Shown in pieces: positions 1 through 4,901 of a DNA stretch of 7,038 bases. The notes beneath the pieces are model-generated. The model was not told where the DNA came from, did not search any database, and saw only the letters and a list, made by a program, of their open reading frames with translations. The DNA comes from Pseudomonadota bacterium (GTDB lineage: Bacteria; Pseudomonadota; Gammaproteobacteria; Burkholderiales; Burkholderiaceae_C), in contig JAFAGF010000147.1 in NCBI GenBank assembly GCA_023422975.1, positions 1 through 7,038 of the forward strand, written 5' to 3'. The first letter of the stretch is position 1, and each line of letters starts with the position of its first letter. The position numbers and the translations under genes were made by a program.

Positions 1-11
1 AAAAAATGCCA

Positions 12-57
12 CCAAAGAAAAACCCGCTGTGCATGCACACAGCGGGTTTTTCTTTGG
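12..57 (-). terminator. Rho-independent terminator after the lipoprotein gene
   Basis: A perfect inverted repeat has 20-bp arms (12-31 and 38-57) around a 6-base loop. Its GC-rich core (CCCGCTGTG with CACAGCGGG) is flanked by runs of A and T. Read on the minus strand, the core is followed by TTTTTCTTTGG and then by a second T run from bases 1-6, which is the classic intrinsic terminator layout. It lies about 30 bases beyond the lipoprotein stop codon. By symmetry it could also stop transcripts arriving on the plus strand from outside the window. Confidence 0.9.
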
Positions 58-61
58 CTAC

Positions 62-77
62 CCCTGCCGAAGCAGGG
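62..77 (-). other. UUCG-tetraloop hairpin in the lipoprotein 3' UTR
   Basis: Arms 62-67 and 72-77 form a perfect 6-bp stem. On the minus strand the loop reads TTCG, closed by a C-G pair, which is the exceptionally stable cUUCGg tetraloop in RNA. It begins 11 bases after the stop codon and precedes the terminator stem. It probably protects the mRNA 3' end or assists termination (inference). It has no T tract of its own, so it is not called as a terminator. Confidence 0.6.
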
Positions 78-88
78 ATCACACCGAA

Positions 89-391
89 TTACTTAGCAGC
101 TTCGATAGCGGACTTGGCAGCTTCAGCAGCCTTGTCAGCTTCAGCCTTAGCGGCGTCAGCAGCTTCTTCCACCTTCTCAGCAGCTTGGTTCACGGCTTCA
201 GCAGCTTGCTCAACAGCAGGAGCGGCTTCAGCAGCAGGAGCGGCAGGTGCTTCCACAGCAGGAGCTGCTGCTTCAGGAGCGGGAGCTTCCACAGCAGGAG
301 CTGCAGGTGCCACAGGAGCTTCTTCCTTCTTGCCGCAAGCGACCAGAGCAGCAGAAGCGATAACGGTTGCCAAGATGAAAGCGTTCTTCAT
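89..391 (-). CDS. Small alanine-rich lipoprotein, function unknown
   Basis: This 100-residue protein begins with a lipoprotein signal: positive N-terminus (MKN), hydrophobic stretch, and lipobox LVAC with Cys19 as the lipidation site, followed by Gly20. By the usual +2 rule nothing retains it in the inner membrane, so outer-membrane anchoring is likely (inference). The mature part has two zones: a Pro/Ala/Glu-rich segment (about 21-60) that looks like an extended linker, and an Ala/Glu/Lys segment (about 61-100) that should form a long amphipathic helix, possibly a coiled coil. The start at 391 is chosen because AGAGGT (398-403) lies 6 bases upstream and the signal peptide begins there; in-frame ATGs further out add a non-signal extension. 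It has its own candidate promoter and a strong terminator, so it is probably monocistronic. An Lpp-like or envelope-spacer role is possible, but composition alone does not show this. Confidence 0.85.
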   Translation of the reverse strand: MKNAFILATVIASAALVACGKKEEAPVAPAAPAVEAPAPEAAAPAVEAPAAPAAEAAPAVEQAAEAVNQAAEKVEEAADAAKAEADKAAEAAKSAIEAAK

Positions 392-476
392 ATCTATACC
401 TCTAAGGGTTGAGAAAGGGTGCAGCGCCGTGCTCATGCACGACAGATCTGCTGCCAGCGCCATGCCCGAAATGGAC

Positions 477-505
477 ATCGTATGCACGCTAGCTTTCCCC
501 CTCAA
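477..505 (-). promoter_or_regulatory. Candidate sigma70 promoter for the lipoprotein gene
   Basis: On the minus strand TTGAGG (500-505) and TACGAT (477-482) are separated by exactly 17 bases, each matching 4 of 6 consensus positions. Transcription would start near 470, leaving a leader of roughly 80 bases before the ATG at 391. No experimental support; it is the best match in this spacer. Confidence 0.5.
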
Positions 506-512
506 CGCCCGC

Positions 513-562
513 GTTACAAGTTTGGTTTACAGGGTTTGATGCTGCAATTTGTAACCACTTGT
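513..562. other. Imperfect inverted repeat between roxA and the lipoprotein gene
   Basis: ACAAGT (516-521) with GGTT (524-527) can pair with ACTTGT (557-562) and AACC (553-556), and GTTACAA/TTGTAAC also recur as inverted copies at 513-519 and 549-555. It lies just past the roxA stop. The loop is long and no T tract follows on the minus strand, so it would be at best a weak terminator or an operator. This is the only structure seen near the roxA 3' end. Confidence 0.3.
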
Positions 563-565
563 ATT

Positions 566-1693
566 TCAGGTATTCACACTATCGGCCCACCCGGCGTCAA
601 CCCACTCGGACAGCAACTCCAGGGCATCGTCGCTGAACTGCTGTACCTCACGATGGCTGAGTTCGCGCGTGTCGGCCAGTTTTTGCATCAGCTTGGCATC
701 TTTGCCGCCAGCCAAATAGCTTTCGCCGTTGATAAAGATGTGCTTGGCGTCGTACATCATGCGTGTGCGGCGGTTCAGGCGCACACCTTCGATCATCGCA
801 AAGCCCTCTGCGGGTTCAAACCAGACGTTGGGTTTGGGGTCGGTCATGTACTCCCCCAAAGCACGCTCTAGCGCCAAAGGCTCCGCCAGTGCCTTCTTCA
901 AGGCTTCACGAGCAAAGTCATACATGTCTTCGGGAATCAAGCCCGGGTTGGCCACAGCGGCTTGCTTGGGGTCTTTGTAGACCACATCCTTGGGGCACTC
1001 ATCGGGCGCATCCGACATGCGCAAGAAGATTTCGCGCGCCATCTCGTCTTGCTTGGGCGAGCGGAAGCCAATGGAGTACGTCATGCATTCGCCTTCGGCA
1101 ATGCCGTCGTGCGCCCACTTTGGCGGCAGATACAGCATGTCACCGGGCTCCAGCACAAACTCTTCTTCGGGCTCGAAGTTGGTCAAGATTTTCAGCGGCA
1201 CACCTGCTTGCAGCGTGAAGTCTTTTTGGCGACCGATGCGCCAGCGGCGCTTGCCGTGGGCTTGCAGCAAGAACACGTCGTAGTTGTCAAAGTGTGGGCC
1301 CACGCCGCCTTGGTCGGTGGCGAAGCTGATCATCAAGTCATCCATGCGCGCATCGGGCACAAAGCGGAACTGCTGCAGCAGTGCATGGGCATCTTCGTTG
1401 TGCAAATCCACGCCTTGCACCAAGGCAGTCCAGCCCGGCTTGGTCAATGCGGGCAGCTTGCGGCGCGGGAAAGGGCCGTGCGAGAGCTTCCATTCACCAC
1501 CACCCAGTTGCTCGATCAAACGCGCTTCCACACCCTCTTCGCCTGCCAAAGCCAGTAGTTGCGCGCGGTTCAAGAAGGGCTTGAAGCCGGGGATGGCCTG
1601 GCGAATCAGCAAAGGCTTTTTGTGCCAGTAAGTGCGCATGAATTTCTCGGGCGAAATGCCGCCCAGCAGCGTCAAGGGAGCTTTGGTGTCCAT
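566..1693 (-). CDS. roxA: Ribosomal protein uL16 arginine 3-hydroxylase (RoxA/YcfD family)
   Basis: A 375-residue JmjC/cupin-fold oxygenase, close to the roughly 373 residues of E. coli YcfD. The family uses Fe(II), O2 and 2-oxoglutarate to hydroxylate an arginine of ribosomal protein L16 in the cytoplasm. The N-terminal cupin domain (about 1-210) has the iron triad: His134 and Asp136 in GPHFDNYDVF, and His195 in PPKWAHDG after the typical LEPGDMLYLPP strand. The basic cluster KRRWRIG (148-154) is where family members place an arginine that binds 2-oxoglutarate (inferred by position). The C-terminal part (about 215-375) fits the helical dimerisation region and winged-helix-like domain. The start at 1693 gives the family-typical MDTK...LLGG...F...YW.KKPLLIRQA opening; the frame stays open upstream to 1912, but those 73 residues are basic and unlike the family. 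A weak GAAGAC (1700-1705) precedes the ATG. It diverges from slyD. Confidence 0.93.
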   Translation of the reverse strand: MDTKAPLTLLGGISPEKFMRTYWHKKPLLIRQAIPGFKPFLNRAQLLALAGEEGVEARLIEQLGGGEWKLSHGPFPRRKLPALTKPGWTALVQGVDLHNEDAHALLQQFRFVPDARMDDLMISFATDQGGVGPHFDNYDVFLLQAHGKRRWRIGRQKDFTLQAGVPLKILTNFEPEEEFVLEPGDMLYLPPKWAHDGIAEGECMTYSIGFRSPKQDEMAREIFLRMSDAPDECPKDVVYKDPKQAAVANPGLIPEDMYDFAREALKKALAEPLALERALGEYMTDPKPNVWFEPAEGFAMIEGVRLNRRTRMMYDAKHIFINGESYLAGGKDAKLMQKLADTRELSHREVQQFSDDALELLSEWVDAGWADSVNT

Positions 1694-1865
1694 ATGCTTG
1701 TCTTCGGTTAGGGGGAGATGCAGCCGCTGGGACAGTCTGTCCCCGTGCACGATGGCAGGTATTTTCCTCTGAAAGCCGCATGCGGCGGTTTGCGCCGCCG
1801 CAATGCCTGTGCGTCGATCAGGCCGAAGCCATTCCCTGCGCCGGTGCACACCAAGCCTGCCCCGG

Positions 1866-1871
1866 TACAAT
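1866..1871 (+). promoter_or_regulatory. Candidate -10 element for slyD
   Basis: TACAAT, in the GGTACAAT context that is frequent in Burkholderiales promoters, matches 5 of 6 bases of TATAAT. Transcription would begin near 1878 and give a leader of about 50 bases. The bases 17 upstream match TTGACA poorly, so the -35 is weak or absent. Confidence 0.45.
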
Positions 1872-1885
1872 TTCTCGCTCTTTGG

Positions 1886-1907
1886 CAGCCAGCGCCACTG
1901 CTGGCTG
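1886..1907 (+). other. 5' leader hairpin of slyD
   Basis: CAGCCAGC (1886-1893) and GCTGGCTG (1900-1907) form a perfect 8-bp stem with a 6-base loop. It would sit close to the predicted mRNA 5' end and 10 bases before the ribosome binding site (1918-1923), which it leaves free. It may stabilise the 5' end; a regulatory role is not shown. Confidence 0.45.
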
Positions 1908-1930
1908 ACCACACATCAAAAGGTATGGAT

Positions 1931-2458
1931 ATGGAAATCACCCCCCAATGCGTGGTCGCGCTGACCTGGACCCTCAAAGACACTTTGGGCGATGAGCTGG
2001 ACGTGCTGAACGAGCCCGTGGAGTTTCTCGTCGGCGGTGACGATTTGCTCAAGCGCATTGAAGAAGCGCTGCAAGGCCACACCGTGGGCGACAAGCTGCA
2101 GCTGCACCTGGAGCCCGAAGACGCTTTTGGCGACTATGTCGACACCCTGATCTTCCTGGAAAAGCGCGAGCTGTTCCCCAAGGAACTCGAAGAAGGCATG
2201 ACCTTTGAAGGCTCCAGCCTGCCCCAGGGCTGCAACGCAGAAGCCCCCAAAGATGCGCTGTACACCGTGACCGACATTTACCCTGAGCACGTGGTACTGG
2301 ACGGCAACCACCCCTTGGCTGGCATTGCCCTGCGCATTGAAATCAAGGTCGAAGCTGTGCGTGAAGCCACCGAAGAAGAAATCGGCCGCGGCAGCGCAGG
2401 TACGGGCTTTTTCCGCATTCAGCCACCCGCCGCCCCCGGCAACACCACCATTCACTAA
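1931..2458 (+). CDS. slyD: SlyD-type FKBP peptidyl-prolyl cis-trans isomerase without the His-rich tail
   Basis: A 175-residue cytoplasmic folding helper of the SlyD group, which isomerises X-Pro bonds and has chaperone activity. The FKBP domain is split around an insert-in-flap domain: residues about 1-70 carry the first half (GDDLLKRIEEALQGHTVGDK, then DAFGDY at 64-69), about 72-126 are the chaperone insert, and the chain returns to the FKBP fold through DGNHPLAG (124-131) and VREATEEEI (143-151). These last two blocks are very close to E. coli SlyD. The start at 1931 is preferred because AAAAGG (1918-1923) is 7 bases upstream; the ATG at 1925 would leave only 1 base. Unlike E. coli SlyD, the tail after 151 has a single His and no Cys, so it lacks the nickel-binding extension and probably has no role in hydrogenase metal delivery. 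It diverges from roxA and ends at a terminator. Confidence 0.92.
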   Translation: MEITPQCVVALTWTLKDTLGDELDVLNEPVEFLVGGDDLLKRIEEALQGHTVGDKLQLHLEPEDAFGDYVDTLIFLEKRELFPKELEEGMTFEGSSLPQGCNAEAPKDALYTVTDIYPEHVVLDGNHPLAGIALRIEIKVEAVREATEEEIGRGSAGTGFFRIQPPAAPGNTTIH

Positions 2459-2483
2459 AAAGATAGCTACTTGCGCTGGCTAT
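2457..2483 (+). repeat. Comamonadaceae-type intergenic repeat, short copy
   Basis: The stretch beginning in the slyD stop codon (AAAAAGATAGCTACTTGCGCT...) aligns with the element at the right end of the window: 18 of 25 bases agree (2457-2481 against 7003-7027). It also forms a small hairpin (2463-2469 with 2477-2483, including one G-T pair). I recall closely related elements (GATAGCTGCTTGCGCTTGAT...) in many Comamonadaceae intergenic regions. This copy looks shortened or decayed. Confidence 0.55.
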
Positions 2484-2510
2484 ATATTGCTTTCCGACAC
2501 TTATCGATTG

Positions 2511-2530
2511 AAACATCAGTAAACATCAGC
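2511..2530. repeat. Tandem 10-bp repeat
   Basis: AAACATCAGT is followed immediately by AAACATCAGC, two copies differing only in the last base. It lies between the slyD repeat and the shared terminator, and no function is apparent. Confidence 0.6.
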
Positions 2531-2544
2531 GCAAACAGCTCCTA

Positions 2545-2580
2545 AAAAAAGCCTGCTTTCATGCGAAAGCAGGCTTTTTT
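2545..2580. terminator. Bidirectional terminator between slyD and the flavocytochrome gene
   Basis: A perfect 10-bp stem, GCCTGCTTTC (2551-2560) and GAAAGCAGGC (2565-2574), has a 4-base loop, a run of A before it and TTTTTT (2575-2580) after it. It therefore works as an intrinsic terminator on both strands: for slyD reading right and for the convergent flavocytochrome gene, whose stop codon is only a few bases away. Confidence 0.92.
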
Positions 2581-2583
2581 GCA

Positions 2584-3954
2584 TCAACGCATCTGAAACG
2601 CTTCCTGGTGCATGCGCCAGCCCCGCTGGCGGCGTGCCGCCTGGCGCAGGGCCTGCCCCAATCCGGCGGGGCCGCACAGCCAGATATCCAGCGCCGCGCC
2701 ATAAGCCTGCAAGTGCGCCGGCTGCAGATACTGGCCCTGCGCCGCATCGTGCACACACAGGCTCACCGGGGGCTGTGCCGCTGCACACAGCGCACGCAGC
2801 TGTGGCAGCAACACATCCTGATTCGCATTGTGCGTGCAGTAGTGCAAATGCGCGGGCGCCAAGGATTCAACTTGCGCCATACCAAGTTGCCGCGCCTGCA
2901 GCAGCGCCAGAAATGGCGTAATGCCCACACCGCCCGCAACCCAGATTTGCACTCGCGTGGACTGCCCGCGCGCATCAAAACCGCCGTAAGGCCCCTCTAC
3001 AGACACCGTTTGCCCCGGCTGCAAAACCGTGTGCAAGCTGCGCGTATAAGTACCCAAGGGTTTGATCACCAGCCGCACCAGCGTGCGCCCATCTGGCGCA
3101 GTGCCGCAGCCCCCGGGCGCACTGGCGATGGTGAACGGGTGCGCGCCTTCCGCGCCAGCAAATCGCACAAACACAAACTGCCCCGGCGTATGCCCTCTCC
3201 AGCGGGCAGGCAAGGCACACAACACCTCCAGCGGGTCTTGGCCCGGCGTTGTACCCAGCAACTGCACGGCGTGCACAGTGCCTAGGTAGCGATGACGCCC
3301 TTTGCCCACCCGCCCTGCCAGCGACCACAGCGCCCCCACACTGCCCACCGCCAACAGCACCACCAGCAGCCCGCCCAGCGGCCACTGCCACAGCTGCGCA
3401 GGCATCAGCGCCACCGTGTGCCACGCCAGCAACAGATACAACCCCGGCATCACGCGGTGCACTTTGCGCCAGGGGCGGTAAGGCAGCACGCGTTGCCACA
3501 GCGTGAGAACGACCAGCACCAGCAAGGCATAAAACGCCCATTCCCCCACATCTTTGGCGGCGCTGCGCCACTCCAGTGCCCACGGTAGCATCACATCACG
3601 CGCAGGGCGTCCGGCCGTGCCCCAGACATCCTTGATCCAGCCACTGGACTCCTTGGCGGCCCAGTGCAACACAGCGGCCACCGCAGCGCCCACGCCCAGC
3701 CATTTATGCAGGCGATACACCTGGTCCATGCCACCCAGCGGGCACTCCATCCAAGGGTGTCGCAGCGCCAGCAGCATCACCAGCGACATCATCCCGATGC
3801 TCCACACCCCACTCAGGTACAGCGCCTGCTGGCGCAGTTGCCACCACAGCGCTACGCCTTGTGCACCGTCCAGCGCCTGCCCGGGCAGAGCTACTGCCCA
3901 CCATGCCGCCGTCAGCACCAACCACCAGCCGCCAAACGCAACCCCTACTCGCAT
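2584..3954 (-). CDS. Membrane flavocytochrome of the ferric reductase / NADPH oxidase superfamily
   Basis: A 456-residue protein that should carry electrons from NAD(P)H through FAD and two b-type hemes across the inner membrane. The N-terminal half (about 5-212) has around six membrane helices. Four histidines are placed as bis-heme ligands: His83 and His97 on one helix, His166 and His179 on another. The FAD domain follows (about 222-330) with HPFTIAS (272-278) and GPYGGF (321-326). The NAD(P)H domain has GGVGITPFL (341-349) and CGPAGLG (427-433), and the chain ends EAFQMR. There is no 2Fe-2S domain. The start at 3954 has a strong GGAGG (3960-3964) 5 bases upstream. It lies 87 bases downstream of a minus-strand PepSY gene and is probably co-transcribed with it. 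The acceptor (ferric chelate, oxygen or another) cannot be decided from sequence; annotation as a bacterial NOX is a real alternative. Confidence 0.85.
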   Translation of the reverse strand: MRVGVAFGGWWLVLTAAWWAVALPGQALDGAQGVALWWQLRQQALYLSGVWSIGMMSLVMLLALRHPWMECPLGGMDQVYRLHKWLGVGAAVAAVLHWAAKESSGWIKDVWGTAGRPARDVMLPWALEWRSAAKDVGEWAFYALLVLVVLTLWQRVLPYRPWRKVHRVMPGLYLLLAWHTVALMPAQLWQWPLGGLLVVLLAVGSVGALWSLAGRVGKGRHRYLGTVHAVQLLGTTPGQDPLEVLCALPARWRGHTPGQFVFVRFAGAEGAHPFTIASAPGGCGTAPDGRTLVRLVIKPLGTYTRSLHTVLQPGQTVSVEGPYGGFDARGQSTRVQIWVAGGVGITPFLALLQARQLGMAQVESLAPAHLHYCTHNANQDVLLPQLRALCAAAQPPVSLCVHDAAQGQYLQPAHLQAYGAALDIWLCGPAGLGQALRQAARRQRGWRMHQEAFQMR

Positions 3955-4041
3955 ACACCCCTCCAGTTTTTTTAGGTACTGTTTTTTTGAGACCTGCAGA
4001 TGCTGGGCAGGTGCGCCTGCGCGCCGCTACCCAGCAGGGCG
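3955..4041 (-). other. PepSY-flavocytochrome spacer with A tracts
   Basis: This 87-base gap has, on the minus strand, two 7-base A tracts (3982-3988 and 3967-3973) 15 bases apart just upstream of the flavocytochrome ribosome binding site. It also has a 7-bp stem (4001-4007 with 4030-4036) enclosing a smaller one (4007-4011 with 4016-4020; the two share base 4007). In the direction of transcription the stem is followed by A rather than T, so it is not an intrinsic terminator and read-through from the PepSY gene is expected. Confidence 0.45.
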
Positions 4042-4377
4042 TCAGCGTTTGGTGCGGCTGCGCAGCACTTCGCCGGTGCGGCCATCCACCTCCAGCTTGA
4101 CGCGCTCGCCCTGTGCATTGCGGCCTTTGACTTCATAGCGTCCGTCTGACCACTCAATCTCCTGTAAATCGCGGTAGCCTGCCGCATCCACACGGTCGTA
4201 GATTTGGCGAATGTTGAGCACAGGCTGCGACATAGGCGCAGTGGCTTGGGGCGTTGCTGCGAGTGCTGCCACAGGGGCTGCGCCCTGCGCCATCGCCCCC
4301 ATTGAAAGCCCCGCCAAACAACCGGCAGCCGCCCAACGGCGCGCCATCGACAAAGACCAGCGTTGATGTGTGTTCAT
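4042..4377 (-). CDS. Periplasmic PepSY-domain protein
   Basis: A 111-residue secreted protein. Residues 1-30 form a signal peptide: basic start (MNTHQRW...MARR), hydrophobic core, and a likely cleavage after AMA30. A flexible Ala/Pro/Thr linker (31-52) leads to one PepSY domain (about 53-108) with the characteristic IYDRVDAAGY helix, the strands EIEWSDGRYEVKG and RVKLEVDGRTGEVL, and a basic tail. PepSY domains are small extracytoplasmic modules linked to inhibition or modulation of partner proteins. The start at 4377 is set by GGAGG (4386-4390) 8 bases upstream; an ATG at 4404 would place that site inside the gene. It precedes the flavocytochrome gene on the same strand, and diverges from a second PepSY gene. 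It may modulate the flavocytochrome or the neighbouring sensor kinase (inference). Confidence 0.82.
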   Translation of the reverse strand: MNTHQRWSLSMARRWAAAGCLAGLSMGAMAQGAAPVAALAATPQATAPMSQPVLNIRQIYDRVDAAGYRDLQEIEWSDGRYEVKGRNAQGERVKLEVDGRTGEVLRSRTKR

Positions 4378-4406
4378 GGTGAAAACCTCCAGAGATGTGA
4401 ACAATG

Positions 4407-4423
4407 GCCAGCACCGTGCTGGC
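4407..4423. promoter_or_regulatory. Perfect 17-bp palindrome upstream of the minus-strand PepSY gene
   Basis: GCCAGCACCGTGCTGGC has 8-bp arms around a single central base. It begins 29 bases from the ATG at 4377, upstream of the ribosome binding site. It could be an operator for a dimeric regulator or, as RNA, a leader hairpin (6-bp stem, 5-base loop). No T tract follows closely on either strand, so a terminator is unlikely. Confidence 0.4.
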
Positions 4424-4471
4424 TGACAGGAATTTTTCTAAACCTGCCGTGAACACAAGCTGAAGCAGCCA

Positions 4472-4487
4472 TTCATCTGTCATTCAT
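4472..4487. promoter_or_regulatory. TTCAT-N6-TTCAT direct repeat, likely response-regulator site
   Basis: TTCAT occurs at 4472-4476 and 4483-4487; the match extends to CATTCATC at 4470-4477 and 4481-4488. The 11-bp period is the arrangement bound head-to-tail by OmpR/PhoB-family regulators such as PmrA. It overlaps the candidate -35 of the PepSY-regulator-kinase operon and sits between the two divergent PepSY genes, so it could serve autoregulation and control of the flavocytochrome side (inference). Confidence 0.5.
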
Positions 4488-4504
4488 CCAATGCCCGCTA
4501 TAAC
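4477..4504 (+). promoter_or_regulatory. Candidate sigma70 promoter of the PepSY-regulator-kinase operon
   Basis: CTGTCA (4477-4482, 4 of 6 bases) and TATAAC (4499-4504, 5 of 6) are 16 bases apart. Transcription would start near 4511, about 30 bases before the chosen ATG at 4542. If correct, the upstream ATG at 4491 lies inside the promoter and cannot be the start. Confidence 0.55.
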
Positions 4505-4541
4505 TACCGCGTTGGCTTTGTCCGAAATTTCCAGACCACCC

Positions 4542-4901
4542 ATGCTTTTCACCTTTTCACGCAAACGCCGCCACCTGCTGGCCCTGCTCGGCAGCCTGAT
4601 GCTGGGCGCGGCGCTGTGGACCGGCGCCGTGCAGGGCTGGCCACAAGCCCATTCCGATGAAAGCGACCATGAACTGGCCCGCCAAGCCCTGCAGGCCGGC
4701 AAGGTACTGCCGCTGCGCACGGTGCTCGATCAGGTCGAGCGCCAGTTCCAAGGCCAAGTGGTGAAAGTGGAGTTTGAACACGACGATGGCCGTTTCATTT
4801 ACGAAATGCGTCTGCTGCAAGCCAACGGCCAGATGGCCAAACTCAAAGTCGACGCCGTCGATGGCCGCGTGCTCAGCGTACGGCGCAAGGGGCACGACTG
4901 A
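4542..4901 (+). CDS. PepSY-domain protein, first gene of the two-component operon
   Basis: A 119-residue protein with a basic N-terminus (SRKRR) and hydrophobic stretch (about 12-31) that is a signal peptide or an N-terminal membrane anchor. The exported part has a helix (ARQALQAGKVLPLRTVLDQVERQ split over about 47-70) and PepSY strands VVKVEFEHDDGRFIYEM and KLKVDAVDGRVLSV (about 72-115), ending in a basic tail. It resembles the divergent PepSY protein at 4042-4377 in domain order and in the VDxxDGxVL ending. The ATG at 4542 fits the signal sequence and promoter, but no Shine-Dalgarno sequence precedes it; the frame is open to 4491. Its TGA shares one base with the regulator ATG (TGATG), implying translational coupling. 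PepSY genes beside a two-component pair are commonly seen in Proteobacteria; here it may tune the kinase from the periplasm (inference). Confidence 0.8.
   Translation: MLFTFSRKRRHLLALLGSLMLGAALWTGAVQGWPQAHSDESDHELARQALQAGKVLPLRTVLDQVERQFQGQVVKVEFEHDDGRFIYEMRLLQANGQMAKLKVDAVDGRVLSVRRKGHD

Larger units (their letters stand above)
1694..1930. promoter_or_regulatory. Divergent roxA/slyD control region
   Basis: This 237-base spacer separates two divergent genes. On the roxA side it contains the inverted repeat GGGACAGTCTGTCCC (1729-1743; 6-bp arms, 3-base spacer), which begins 36 bases upstream of the roxA ATG and would lie in its leader or act as an operator. A GC-rich hairpin with an 8-bp stem follows (1781-1788 with 1795-1802). 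On the slyD side there is a TACAAT -10 element and a leader hairpin, listed separately. I could not find a convincing -35/-10 pair for roxA. Confidence 0.5.

Noticed and set aside
100..320. Repetitive GCTTCAGCAGC-like tract as a CRISPR array or satellite
   Set aside because: The units are short, in frame and encode the Ala-rich lipoprotein; there are no unique spacers of even length.
392..505. Longer start for the lipoprotein at 505
   Set aside because: It would bury the lipoprotein signal peptide inside the protein and overlap the candidate promoter.
6..539. Long Ala/Ser-rich open frame opposite the lipoprotein gene
   Set aside because: Its low-complexity product comes from reading the repetitive lipoprotein sequence backwards, and it crosses the terminator stem.
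962..1558. Long plus-strand open frame inside roxA
   Set aside because: Antisense to a gene with complete catalytic residues; no domain or start signal supports it.
1694..1912. 73-residue N-terminal extension of RoxA, open to 1912
   Set aside because: The extension is basic and unlike the family, would cross the leader hairpins, and the start at 1693 gives the family's usual N-terminus and length.
1718..1930. 71-residue N-terminal extension of SlyD in the same frame
   Set aside because: It precedes the candidate -10 and the ribosome binding site; SlyD homologues begin at the position equivalent to 1931.
4001..4036. Stem after the minus-strand PepSY gene as a terminator
   Set aside because: In the direction of transcription it is followed by A tracts rather than T, so it should not terminate.
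4435..4464. Possible minus-strand promoter (TTCAGC and TAGAAA) for the PepSY-flavocytochrome pair
   Set aside because: Spacing of 18 and only 3 and 4 matching bases are too weak to call over chance.
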